Assembly: GCA_028822935.1 (NCBI GenBank)
Contig: JAPKCM010000037.1
Coordinates: 1 to 42,838 of the forward strand
Source of the DNA: Akkermansiaceae bacterium
GTDB lineage: Bacteria > Verrucomicrobiota > Verrucomicrobiia > Verrucomicrobiales > Akkermansiaceae
DNA: 42,838 nt
Reading direction: 5' to 3'
The position numbers and the translations under genes were made by a program. Positions 1 to 8,491 of the stretch are shown here, piece by piece. The notes under the pieces were generated by a model that saw only the letters and a program-made list of their open reading frames with translations, was not told the origin of the DNA and did not search any database. Position 1 is the stretch's first letter; each line of letters starts with the position of its first letter.

Positions 1-54
1 CCAGCCGCTCCTGTGCAAATGCCAGCCGCTCCTGTGCAAATGCCAGCCGCTCCA
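1..54 (+). repeat. 21-bp tandem repeat encoding QMPAAPV
   Basis: Two perfect 21-base copies (1-21 and 22-42) and a partial third (43-54) encode P-A-A-P-V-Q-M units. The array runs off the left edge, so its full copy number is unknown. The repeat is in frame with the membrane protein gene and is part of it. Confidence 0.85.
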
Positions 55-1440
55 GTTGCTGCCCCAGCTCCGATGGCTGTCCCGGCACTCCAAATGGCCG
101 TGCCCGCTGCCCCAGTGTCGGTGGCTGCCCCCGTCCAGGCTCCCCTAGCCCCCGCCCCTCTCGTTCAATTGGGACAACAAACTGTCCATCTTCAGGGAGC
201 ACCCGCTCCTGTTGCCGCTCCAAATCCACTCGGAGCCCCGGTTCAAGCGGCATCGGCCATTGGCGGAACCTCCGCGACCATCGGAGGAACTCCAGTCGTC
301 GTCATCAAGAAAGGATTCGGCCGCGCGGCCAAGGTCACTATTTCTTCGATGCTTGCTGTGGGTCTCGTCATCGCCGTCATGATTTATATGGATCGTGGCG
401 ATGCGAAAGAGCGCGTTGAGCGCCTCAACGAAATGACCGCCCCTTACGCTGACATCGATCCCAGCCAGCCCCTCCCCACCCAAGCACTCAGCGAAAACGA
501 TGTTTCCATTGTCTTGAATGAATTGATCACTTTTGGTGCGAAGGATGAGGGCGTCCGCCCCACCTACCTTACTGTCCTTTGGATGGGTGAAGGAGCCCAC
601 ATCGACAAGCAGATCGCCGAGTTTTCCACCGGTGAGTCAATCAACACCGACATTCGCCTTAAACTCTTCGACGTGCTCGGAAAGCGCAAAGGCGAAAGCG
701 CCATCCCGGCCCTCATCAACTACGGAGGAAGAACCGAAAACGCCGCCGAAGGAAAAGCGGCCATCAGTGCTGCTGGAAAAATGGCCACTGCGGAAAACTT
801 CAGCGAACTCCTCACCGTCATTTCCATCGCCGAGGATAAGTCCGTGAAGGCTCAGGCCGTCACTATCTTGAGTGAGGTCGTCTCCTCCTCAGAGAATCGT
901 GAAGCCTTCGCCGGCCCCATCGTGGGATCCTATAAGTCCGCGGTCGACGACGAGACCCGTTCCGCCCTCCTCCGCCTTCTGGGCGCTGCCGGTGGAGAAG
1001 ATGCAGCAGCCATCGTCAAAGAAGCAATCGAGGGAGACAACACCTCGATGCAGCTCTCAGCCATCGCCGCGCTCAAGCAATGGCCCGATGGATCTCAATT
1101 CGAAGTCCTTTTCGAGTTTGCTGACGGACAAGAAGACGACACCATGCGTCGTGAAGCTTTCGAGGCCATGATCAACTTCCTGGCCAAAACCGAAGGACTC
1201 GAAGAAGAAGATAAGGAAATCTTCTGGTCCGACGTCGCCACCGTGGCCGTGGGACAAATCGAGCAGCTCAAAGTGGTCGGCTCCATGGTCAACCAAAACG
1301 GCCTCTGGGCAGAAGCGGTCCTCGACTACTTCATCCAGGACGAAGATGCCGATGCCTCCGACCGCGTCATCGACCGCTCGGAGCGGGCCAAGCGCGCCCT
1401 CGGAGAACGCCTTCGCCGTCTCAACAAAGACGACGAATAA
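1..1440 (+). CDS. Pro/Ala-repeat single-span membrane protein with helical-repeat C-terminus (5' partial)
   Basis: The reading frame is open to the left edge of the window, so the true start lies outside; the GTG at 13 sits inside a repeat and is not credible as a start. The N-terminal part is Pro/Ala/Val-rich and opens with tandem QMPAAPV units, consistent with an unstructured cytoplasmic linker. A hydrophobic segment encoded at about 331-390 (around SSMLAVGLVIAVMIY) is a single membrane span. The roughly 340 residues after it are Ala/Glu/Leu-rich helical pairs (for example around RSALLRLLGAAGGEDAA) that resemble HEAT-type repeats and would lie outside the cytoplasm. Family unknown. In related bacteria such Pro-rich linkers can follow kinase or FHA-type domains, but nothing here shows that. 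A strong terminator follows 26 bases after the stop. Confidence 0.75.
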   Translation, partial: PAAPVQMPAAPVQMPAAPVAAPAPMAVPALQMAVPAAPVSVAAPVQAPLAPAPLVQLGQQTVHLQGAPAPVAAPNPLGAPVQAASAIGGTSATIGGTPVVVIKKGFGRAAKVTISSMLAVGLVIAVMIYMDRGDAKERVERLNEMTAPYADIDPSQPLPTQALSENDVSIVLNELITFGAKDEGVRPTYLTVLWMGEGAHIDKQIAEFSTGESINTDIRLKLFDVLGKRKGESAIPALINYGGRTENAAEGKAAISAAGKMATAENFSELLTVISIAEDKSVKAQAVTILSEVVSSSENREAFAGPIVGSYKSAVDDETRSALLRLLGAAGGEDAAAIVKEAIEGDNTSMQLSAIAALKQWPDGSQFEVLFEFADGQEDDTMRREAFEAMINFLAKTEGLEEEDKEIFWSDVATVAVGQIEQLKVVGSMVNQNGLWAEAVLDYFIQDEDADASDRVIDRSERAKRALGERLRRLNKDDE

Positions 1441-1465
1441 GGCCCTCGAAGCTCCCTAATCTTCC

Positions 1466-1495
1466 AAAGCGCTGTCATTCGACAGCGCTTTTTTT
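1466..1495 (+). terminator. Rho-independent terminator
   Basis: The 11-base arm AAAGCGCTGTC and its complement GACAGCGCTTT enclose the four-base loop ATTC. A run of T follows directly. It lies 26 bases after the stop of the gene ending at 1440. Confidence 0.9.
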
Positions 1496-1767
1496 GCTTC
1501 AGGTTTTGAGGTCGCAGTTGCTGCCTCGCCCCTCTTATACCAAGTAGTGTTTCAAAAGAGACGAATACCCCACGCGGAAAGAGGTCCAATTTCTGTGATA
1601 TTCTTCCCTCTTATACCACGTCATAAGATTACCGCTACGTCTCGGACTGCGGCAATTTACTCTCGTTGTATGCACGGCATACTTGGGAGGCACCCTTATC
1701 TCGTAAACCTGAGCACCTGATCCAAGTGGTATTAGGAAACAGTGAGGGAACAAGGAGCCATGTTTCT
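1496..1767. other. Non-coding stretch with three related TATACCA motifs
   Basis: No convincing gene is seen between the terminator and the convergent gene ending at 1768. CTCTTATACCAAGT (1532-1545) and CTCTTATACCACGT (1608-1621) are near-identical direct copies. TAATACCACTTGG occurs on the other strand at 1722-1734. A short inverted repeat, GTATGC-ACG-GCATAC, lies at 1668-1682. The pattern could be the remnant of a short dispersed element or a set of protein-binding sites; which one cannot be told from one copy of the region. Confidence 0.4.
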
Positions 1768-3438
1768 CTACAGCCTTGGCTTGGGGGGCTTCACGGGAGA
1801 TTTCCACGCGGGAGCCTCTTGCAATTTCACCTTCCGCTTATAAATTCGGTGCCGCGTCGCGATGTAGAGCATATCTCCATGGACAGCGCAGTAATTGACG
1901 CGCCCGTCTTCATAAGCGGGACGTGGAAGAACAAGCTGAACCCGTCCTGGTTGGTCAAAGATCTGAAGTCCGGCAAAGGTCCCCACCAAGAGATGACCGG
2001 AAGCAACGGTGCACTGCCCATCGAGCCCCACCGTAGAATTTTGCGTCGGCTGCTGCGCATAAAAGTAGGCCTGCCGATTCTTGAGTGACCCATCTTCTTC
2101 GATGGAAAAGGAATGAACATAGGGGCCCGCAAACTCACACACGAAAAGCTGAGTCTGATCCGCGCTCATTCCAATGCCGTTGAGCCCATTGACGCTCGCC
2201 GCCATCTTCCGCTTCTTCGTCTTGAGATCGATATGCCACACCTTTCCCTCTTTAGGGTCGGTGAAGTAAAGGTGCCCGGCATGGGACACCACGATATCAT
2301 TGGCTCCCGTTCCGGTATCGATGACTTCGTGCTTTCCCGTCGCCAAATCATAGGCGCGAATCTGCTTCGCGGATGCAGTATAGAGAATTTTGCCCTCAGG
2401 CCCCAAAGCGATCCCGTTGGCCCTCGCCGTCTCCTTCGCCACGAGGCTCTCTTTTCCATCCGGCGTGATTTTGAAAAGCTCACTATCCGGGACGTCCGTA
2501 AAGTAAAGGGTGCCATCGGCCGCGATCGCGAGGCCTTCCGACCAGTTGTGCCCTTCACTCACCACCTGCCAGTCTTCGCCAGGAATGAGCCACTCGGAAG
2601 CACGTGATTTGCACTTTTCCGGATGAGTCCTCACCGGAGTCTTCCCGTGATCCAGCCACAACCAGCGCAGCGCCTCGACCATCAGCTTATTTCCTTCCTT
2701 ACGACTGTGCCCGCCATCGCCCCATCGATGGGTGTGTTCGTAACCGGAGAACTCGAGCGCCCGCTGCATCGTCTGATTGGCCATCCACCAGTCTCCGCCA
2801 TAAATATTTTGATCGTTTTTGCCATCCTGTAGGAAAATGCGGAGCGGCTTGGGTTCGGTCTTGCGGATCAAGGCTGGATAGTCGTTTCCGCCCCGAAGCC
2901 CCACGTAGGTGCCGATCATGGAGTAAACCCGACGAAACTGATCCGGACGTTCCCAAGCTGCAGTGAAAGCGGCAATCGCTCCCGACGAGCCTCCACAAAG
3001 AGCACGATCGTCAGGATTATCAGAGATCTTGAGGTTGAGCCGGGGAATCATTTCCTCCACGAGGAAGTTGGCGTAGTCCGGGCCCATCCCATCGTATTCC
3101 AACGAGCGGTTGAAGCGCGGTTGCGCATTCTCGTTCGCGGCCGGCACCACTCCGGGATTGATGAAAAGCCCAATCGTCACCGGCATCTCGCCTGCCGCGA
3201 TCAACTTGTCGAAGACATCGGGCACGTAGCCCTCTTTCCCCGGGTTCCGGACAAATCCCGCTCCATCTTGAAACACCATCAGGCAAGCCGGCTTCGAGCC
3301 ATCATACTGAGCAGGCACATAAATCCAGTAATCCCGCATCGTTCCGGGGAAGATCTTCGAATCGCTAAATTGATGCTTGGTGAGTGTCCCCGCATTAAGA
3401 ACCGGCATAAAAAGTGTTAAAATAAAGAAAAAGCGCAT
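1768..3438 (-). CDS. Secreted esterase fused to SMP-30/gluconolactonase-like propeller
   Basis: 556 residues. Residues 1-16 form a signal peptide ending near LNAG, so the enzyme is exported. Residues ~20-265 match an enterochelin-esterase-like (esterase D type) alpha/beta hydrolase: GGSSG at 149-153 gives nucleophile Ser151, an Asp in QDGKND (205-209) is a plausible acid, and His244 in GDGGHS fits the catalytic His. Residues ~288-535 form an SMP-30/gluconolaconase/LRE-type six-bladed propeller, with WSEGLAIAADG (Glu301), TGANDIVV and NGLNGIGMSADQT supplying the usual metal-binding Glu/Asn/Asp positions. A function in hydrolysing carbohydrate esters and lactones is plausible but the substrate is unknown. 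It diverges from the CotH gene at 3542, with 103 bases between them that presumably hold both promoters. Confidence 0.85.
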   Translation of the reverse strand: MRFFFILTLFMPVLNAGTLTKHQFSDSKIFPGTMRDYWIYVPAQYDGSKPACLMVFQDGAGFVRNPGKEGYVPDVFDKLIAAGEMPVTIGLFINPGVVPAANENAQPRFNRSLEYDGMGPDYANFLVEEMIPRLNLKISDNPDDRALCGGSSGAIAAFTAAWERPDQFRRVYSMIGTYVGLRGGNDYPALIRKTEPKPLRIFLQDGKNDQNIYGGDWWMANQTMQRALEFSGYEHTHRWGDGGHSRKEGNKLMVEALRWLWLDHGKTPVRTHPEKCKSRASEWLIPGEDWQVVSEGHNWSEGLAIAADGTLYFTDVPDSELFKITPDGKESLVAKETARANGIALGPEGKILYTASAKQIRAYDLATGKHEVIDTGTGANDIVVSHAGHLYFTDPKEGKVWHIDLKTKKRKMAASVNGLNGIGMSADQTQLFVCEFAGPYVHSFSIEEDGSLKNRQAYFYAQQPTQNSTVGLDGQCTVASGHLLVGTFAGLQIFDQPGRVQLVLPRPAYEDGRVNYCAVHGDMLYIATRHRIYKRKVKLQEAPAWKSPVKPPKPRL

Positions 3439-3541
3439 AGCGCAGTAAAGCGATCAGGGGGGCTGCTGGCAAGAGAGAGACCAATTTCGCTTCCCTGCTT
3501 CCATCCTGCGCCCATTCCGATATCCTAAAGGGACTCTTCTG

Positions 3542-6500
3542 ATGAATATTTCACGCCTCCTCCTCCTCCCCGGATTTCTGATCTCGATGCTTCCGGCGCA
3601 AGTCGTCATCAATGAGATCCACTATAATAGTGAACCGAACACTTCCCATGATGAATTCGTGGAGCTCTACAATGCCGGCACGGACCCCGTCGACGTCTCC
3701 GGATGGTTTTTCCAGCAAGGAATCAATTTTACGATTCCCGCAAATACTGAGATCCAGGGCCTCAGCCACCTCGTCATTTCACAAGATCCCGCCGCGATGC
3801 AGGGCATCTATGGCGTAGACTCCGTCGGGCCCTTCGGTGGCGGCCTCTCCAGCGCGGGCGAAACGGTGGAGCTCCGCCAAGCCAATGGCACTCGCGCAGA
3901 CATCGTAACTTATCGCTCGGAATTCCCCTGGCCCATCGGAGCCAATGGAAATGGTTCCTCGATGGAGCTGGTCGACCCCTCTCTTGATAACAATTTGGGG
4001 GCTTCATGGCGCAGCTCACTCGTTCCCGGCATCCTCCCTGAAGCCACTCTCATTCCCGCATCAGCCTCCTGGAGTTGGCGCAAGGGAGACAGCGAGGCCT
4101 CAAGCCCGGTCGATCTCTGGCGCGGCGAGAGCTTCACCGAAGACGCCACTTGGAACTCCGAGAGCATGCCCATCGGTTTTGGCTCCGTCTCCGGGCTCAC
4201 CTTTGCCAATCCCATCGCTGACATGCGATCCAATTACACCTCTGTCTTTTTCCGGAAAGAATTCACCATCGCTCCAGGCGAAATCTCTTCAAACCTTCTT
4301 CTCCGCTTTCTCTCCGACGATGGCTTTGTCGTTTGGATCAATGGCCAGGAAGTCCACCGCTATCAAGTCAACGGCGGCGATCTCAGCATCGGAATGACGG
4401 CAAACTCCAATGGCGATGAGAGAAATTGGATCGAGCACCTCGTCACCACCGCGAACAGCTTCCTCCACGAGGGAACCAACACGATTGCCATTCATGCCTT
4501 CAACCAAGTCGTCACCAGCAGCGATTTTGGCATCAATTTTGAAGTTATCCGCCCTGCTCCTGTCGCAGGCGCCCCTCCAGTCCCGAGCCCCGGAGCGGCC
4601 AACTCCGCCCTCACTACGAATGCTCCGCCCGCTATCCGGCAGGTCGATCATTCTCCCAATCAACCTGCAGCGGAAGAAGACACCGTCATCACAGCAAAAA
4701 TCACCGACCCCGATGGAGTCGCTTCAGTAAGTCTTGCGGTCCAGCTCGTTTTTCCAGGAAACTACGTTCCCGCTTTTCTCGCGAAAGCGACCTCGGCCTT
4801 GATCGCCGATCCAGAGAGCCCGCGCACCCCTAACCCAGCCTATTTCGATGCCGTAAATTGGATCACCCTTGCGATGGTCGATGACGGCTCAGGCAACGAT
4901 GCCCTCGCCGGCGACAACATCTACACCGCAACGGTGTCCGGACAAGCGAATCGGGTTCTCGTGCGCTATCGTATCTCCGCTACGGACTCCAGTGGCACAA
5001 ACGTCGAGGTTCCCTACGCCGATGACCCGGCCTTGAACTTTGCCTACTTCGTTTACAACGGGATCCCGGATTACCAGGCCGACGCCCGCTCGGTTCTCGG
5101 AGCTCCCCACACTTACTCGGCGGAAACGATGACCTCGATTCCGAACTACCACGTCCTCACCACCTCCGCGAATTTCGACCAAGCGGTGGCTTACAACGGG
5201 AACCAAATCGATCGAAACCGATATGCTGCACGAAGCGCCTACAACTGGAACTGCAGTTTCATCTACGATGGCAAGGTCTACGACCACATCGGCTACCGTC
5301 TCCGCCAAAGAAATGCGCGCTACGCCGGAAATGGCAAGAGGAGCTTCAAATTCCGCTTCAATCGCGGTAGCTATCCCACCTTCCGTGACTCTGATGGTAA
5401 CAAATACCCCGAGCCCTGGAAGTTCCTCGCCACTCATAAAATGATCGGTTCACGGGGCCATTCCACTTGGGGAATGGACCAATCGACAAACCACAAAATC
5501 TACAACATGACCGGGACCCCCGCTCCCAATACCCATTGGTTCAACATGCGGGTGATCCGTGGTGCCGACGAAGCACCCAATCAATATCAAGGCGACCATT
5601 TCGGCATGCTCCTTGCCCTCGAAGAATTTGATAAGCGCTTTCTTGATGCCCACGGCATGGAAAAAGGAAACCTCTACAAGCTCATCAGTGGCCGCACCGA
5701 TGGAGTAAGCGTGCAGCGTTATCAAGCGGCTGATGCAGTCGATGATGGTTCCGATTTCAAGAACATCATCTTCAACCTCCGCCCCGCCAAGGACGACACT
5801 TTCCTGAACACCTACGTCGATTACAACCACTGGAATCACTACCACGTGGTCAATGACATGATCCGCCACTACGACGTCGCACCCAACACGGCAGAGCACC
5901 TCAAGAACCGCGCCTTTTATTTCAAGCCCATGCCTGGAAATCCTCTGGGACAATTGCAAACCCTCCCCTGGGATTCGGACACCAGCTGGGGGCCGAACTG
6001 GAATGGAGGCATCGACTTCCCAGCCAATGCGATCGTCAGCGGCAACAATATTCCCACCCGCGAACCCTTTGCTACTGCTTACAAAAACGTCGTCCGAGAA
6101 ATGCGCGATCTCATCTGGACGCCCGAGCAAATCAGCCTTCTTTTAGATCCTCCGGCTAGTAAGCTCAAAGATCTTGTTTCAGCGGACCGTGACCGCTGGA
6201 CCGGGGCGATCGGAGGAAGCCAATCGGAACGCGATATCGAGCCTATCGTGGCCGACATGAAGAAGTTCGCCTTCGATGGCGGCTCATGGGTCGGTGGCAC
6301 AAACGGTGCCATGGCCCCCATCTCAAACGATTCCGGCGTTTCCGGTCAGAGCGGACGCGACGCCTACCTTGATGCTCTTGCCGCCGACCCCGCCCTTCCC
6401 GCCAAGCCCACCATCACTTATTCGGGAACCGCGGGTTTTCCTCAAGACGAACTCGCCTTCACCAGCTCTGCCTTTTCAGATCCCCAAGGCGCGGGCAGCT

Positions 6501-8128
6501 TCGCCGCGATGGAGTGGCGGGTCGCCGAGATCACTCCCATCGGCGGAGGTACCGAGGTGCTCATGCCCGGCGGAGCAACTTGGACTTACCTCGATGATGG
6601 CAGCGACCAGGGAACGACCTGGAAGGACATGAACTTCGATGACGCTTCCTGGAAAACAGGAGCCAGCCCGGCAGGTTATGGAGGCATCAGCGGACTCACC
6701 CTTACGACAGCCATTCTCTTCGGAGATGACAACTCGAATAAGCACATCACGACCTATTTCCGGACCACGACCAACCTCGCTGACCCCTCTGCGTTCGAGT
6801 CCTTTACCTTTGGTCTTCTCGTCGATGATGGGGCCGTCGTTTACGTCAACGGATCACCGGTCATTCGTGATGGCTTCAACACAAACACCGTCGTCAATTA
6901 CGACACCCAAGCTGACTCCAACGGCGGAGAGTCGACCTTCGACGAATTCGTGGTGGATTCCTCCTTCTTCATTGCAGGCGAAAACGTCATTGCCATCGAG
7001 GTCCATCAACGAAGTCTCAGCAGCTCGGACATGGGCTTCGAAATGGTGCTGTCCGCGACCCGCAATCTTATCGAGGGCGGAGAAGATCCCCTCTTTGAAT
7101 GGAATGCCGATTGGGAATCCGGAGCGCTCACCTCATTTAGCCCCTCCATCGAGGTCCCCAGCATCACCCGGGATGGCAAAACCTATCGCGCTCGCGTGCG
7201 CCACGAGGATGCCAGCGGTCGATGGAGCAATTGGTCCGATCCAGTCGAGTTCCTCGCCACTGCGCCCGCCATCCAGCCCTGGCTCGATGGACTGATCATC
7301 AGCGAGGTGATGTATCATCCAAGCGATCCCACCCCCGAAGAACTCGCACTCGACCCGACTTTGGAAGAGAGCGACTTCGAGTGGATCGAGCTCATGAATA
7401 TCGGCTCCACCCCGCTGGATCTCACCAACGTGCGTTTCACCAAGGGAATCGAGTTCGACTTCATCAACAGCACCAAAATGACCATCGCTCCCGGCGAACG
7501 CCTTGTCGTGGTCGCTAAGGAATCAGCCTTCAATCTCCGCTACGGATTTGTCACGACCCCGGACTTCGTCATCGGCACCTTCTACAAAAATCTCTCAAAC
7601 GGCGGAGAACGACTGAAGCTCTCGATGGGCGCAGGCACTTCCATTCGGGATTTCGAATACAAAACCGACCTTCCTTGGCCCACCGCCTCTGATGGCGGTA
7701 ATCGCAGCCTCGTCTACCTCGTGGTCCCCGCCTCTCTCCTTGATCCGACTCTCCCCGAGAGCTGGCGCGCCGGCGTTTCCAATGGCGGCTCGCCTGGAGA
7801 AGGTGAATCGACGACCTTCGCTGGTGATCCTAATGGCGACGACGATGGAGACGGCATCCCGAACCTCATCGCTTATGCCGCACCTGGAGGTCTGACCTTG
7901 ACGATCACGGAAGGCGGCTATGCCGAACTCAGCTATCGTCGATCCCTCGCTGCTGACGATGTCTTCATCTTAATCGAAACAGGAAACGGGAGTTGGCAAC
8001 CCATGGGAGCTGGGTATCCCCTCGTAGACGAAGTCTTCTATGCCGACGGCACGAGCTCTTTGAGCTATCGCAGTGCGGCTCCCGTCAATGCAACCGAGAT
8101 CTTTAGGCTCAAAGCCTTCCAACGCTAA
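3542..8128 (+). CDS. Giant secreted lamin-tail-domain / CotH-kinase-like protein
   Basis: 1528 residues with a signal peptide (~1-19, ending LPAQ). Domains in order: lamin-tail domain (~20-160, starts VVINEIHYNS); galactose-binding/PA14-like beta domain (~170-335, with LRFLSDDGFVVWINGQEV); Ig/cadherin-like segment (~365-500); CotH region (~530-890, with FKFRFNRG and PWDSDTSWG, acidic residues D811 and D813); second galactose-binding-like domain (~1020-1180, LLVDDGAVVYVNGSPV); second lamin-tail domain (~1250-1400, IISEVMYHPSD); and a C-terminal module (~1430-1528) opening with an Asp-rich DGDGIPNL loop. CotH of spore formers is a protein kinase for coat proteins; whether this copy phosphorylates anything is unknown. 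It is probably displayed at the surface. AAAGGGA lies 9 bases before the start, one of the few Shine-Dalgarno-like leaders here. Its C-terminal module resembles that of the protein at 22095. Confidence 0.9.
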   Translation: MNISRLLLLPGFLISMLPAQVVINEIHYNSEPNTSHDEFVELYNAGTDPVDVSGWFFQQGINFTIPANTEIQGLSHLVISQDPAAMQGIYGVDSVGPFGGGLSSAGETVELRQANGTRADIVTYRSEFPWPIGANGNGSSMELVDPSLDNNLGASWRSSLVPGILPEATLIPASASWSWRKGDSEASSPVDLWRGESFTEDATWNSESMPIGFGSVSGLTFANPIADMRSNYTSVFFRKEFTIAPGEISSNLLLRFLSDDGFVVWINGQEVHRYQVNGGDLSIGMTANSNGDERNWIEHLVTTANSFLHEGTNTIAIHAFNQVVTSSDFGINFEVIRPAPVAGAPPVPSPGAANSALTTNAPPAIRQVDHSPNQPAAEEDTVITAKITDPDGVASVSLAVQLVFPGNYVPAFLAKATSALIADPESPRTPNPAYFDAVNWITLAMVDDGSGNDALAGDNIYTATVSGQANRVLVRYRISATDSSGTNVEVPYADDPALNFAYFVYNGIPDYQADARSVLGAPHTYSAETMTSIPNYHVLTTSANFDQAVAYNGNQIDRNRYAARSAYNWNCSFIYDGKVYDHIGYRLRQRNARYAGNGKRSFKFRFNRGSYPTFRDSDGNKYPEPWKFLATHKMIGSRGHSTWGMDQSTNHKIYNMTGTPAPNTHWFNMRVIRGADEAPNQYQGDHFGMLLALEEFDKRFLDAHGMEKGNLYKLISGRTDGVSVQRYQAADAVDDGSDFKNIIFNLRPAKDDTFLNTYVDYNHWNHYHVVNDMIRHYDVAPNTAEHLKNRAFYFKPMPGNPLGQLQTLPWDSDTSWGPNWNGGIDFPANAIVSGNNIPTREPFATAYKNVVREMRDLIWTPEQISLLLDPPASKLKDLVSADRDRWTGAIGGSQSERDIEPIVADMKKFAFDGGSWVGGTNGAMAPISNDSGVSGQSGRDAYLDALAADPALPAKPTITYSGTAGFPQDELAFTSSAFSDPQGAGSFAAMEWRVAEITPIGGGTEVLMPGGATWTYLDDGSDQGTTWKDMNFDDASWKTGASPAGYGGISGLTLTTAILFGDDNSNKHITTYFRTTTNLADPSAFESFTFGLLVDDGAVVYVNGSPVIRDGFNTNTVVNYDTQADSNGGESTFDEFVVDSSFFIAGENVIAIEVHQRSLSSSDMGFEMVLSATRNLIEGGEDPLFEWNADWESGALTSFSPSIEVPSITRDGKTYRARVRHEDASGRWSNWSDPVEFLATAPAIQPWLDGLIISEVMYHPSDPTPEELALDPTLEESDFEWIELMNIGSTPLDLTNVRFTKGIEFDFINSTKMTIAPGERLVVVAKESAFNLRYGFVTTPDFVIGTFYKNLSNGGERLKLSMGAGTSIRDFEYKTDLPWPTASDGGNRSLVYLVVPASLLDPTLPESWRAGVSNGGSPGEGESTTFAGDPNGDDDGDGIPNLIAYAAPGGLTLTITEGGYAELSYRRSLAADDVFILIETGNGSWQPMGAGYPLVDEVFYADGTSSLSYRSAAPVNATEIFRLKAFQR

Positions 8129-8155
8129 GAGACTTACACTCAAAACATGCCAGGA

Positions 8156-8176
8156 AATTCAAATATTTATTGAATT
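8156..8176. repeat. AT-rich inverted repeat after the CotH gene
   Basis: AATTCAA (8156-8162) and TTGAATT (8170-8176) are perfect 7-base arms around a 7-base loop. It lies 27 bases after the stop of the CotH gene and upstream of the micro-ORF. There is no T run, so it is a poor terminator; it could be a binding site or chance in an AT-rich gap. Confidence 0.35.
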
Positions 8177-8253
8177 CCAAAACACTATGTAGTAGTGCCT
8201 TACCCATAGGTTGAACTTATTCACTAAGATTTAACCTCCTCCACCCCCCAACA

Positions 8254-8409
8254 ATGAAAATCCTTACTTTAGGTTACCTTCTTTTAGCCTCTGCTACTCA
8301 AGCAGCAGCCCAAGCTCCGTCCTCTGAAGTGAAAAGTGTCCCCGAGCTATCCACTGCCTTCTTGGGCGGTATTTGTGGCATTCTGTTCCTGCTTTGGCGT
8401 AAGAAGTGA
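8254..8409 (+). CDS. 51-residue micro-protein: signal peptide plus PEP-CTERM-like tail
   Basis: An ATG-started frame encodes 51 residues. Residues 1-~20 ([20 protein letters not shown]) look like a signal peptide with a plausible cleavage site at AAAQ-A. Only about eight polar residues follow before the tail at 29-51: V-P-E-L-S, then a hydrophobic helix ([15 protein letters not shown]) and R-K-K. This is the tripartite layout of a PEP-CTERM sorting signal (motif, helix, basic end), but the third motif residue is Leu instead of Pro. There is essentially no mature domain. The stop lies 82 bases before the helicase start. No Shine-Dalgarno sequence is evident. The reading as a real gene rests on the coherent start-signal-tail organisation in a gap that otherwise has no gene. 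Confidence 0.6.
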   Translation: MKILTLGYLLLASATQAAAQAPSSEVKSVPELSTAFLGGICGILFLLWRKK

Positions 8410-8491
8410 TTCATACCTAAGGCATTCTGTTCTTGCTATCAGCCTAAATTCACTGAAAGAGGGAACTTCGCAGACCACTGCGAACTTACTG

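Noticed and set aside
5450-6130. 226-codon minus-strand frame inside the first CotH gene
   Set aside because: Antisense shadow of a well-supported gene; Val/Ile/Asp-rich sequence without any family resemblance.
8336-8491. Extended N-terminus of the DEAD-box helicase from a GTG
   Set aside because: The extension overlaps the micro-ORF in another frame and has no helicase similarity; the ATG at 8492 begins right before the Q-motif region.
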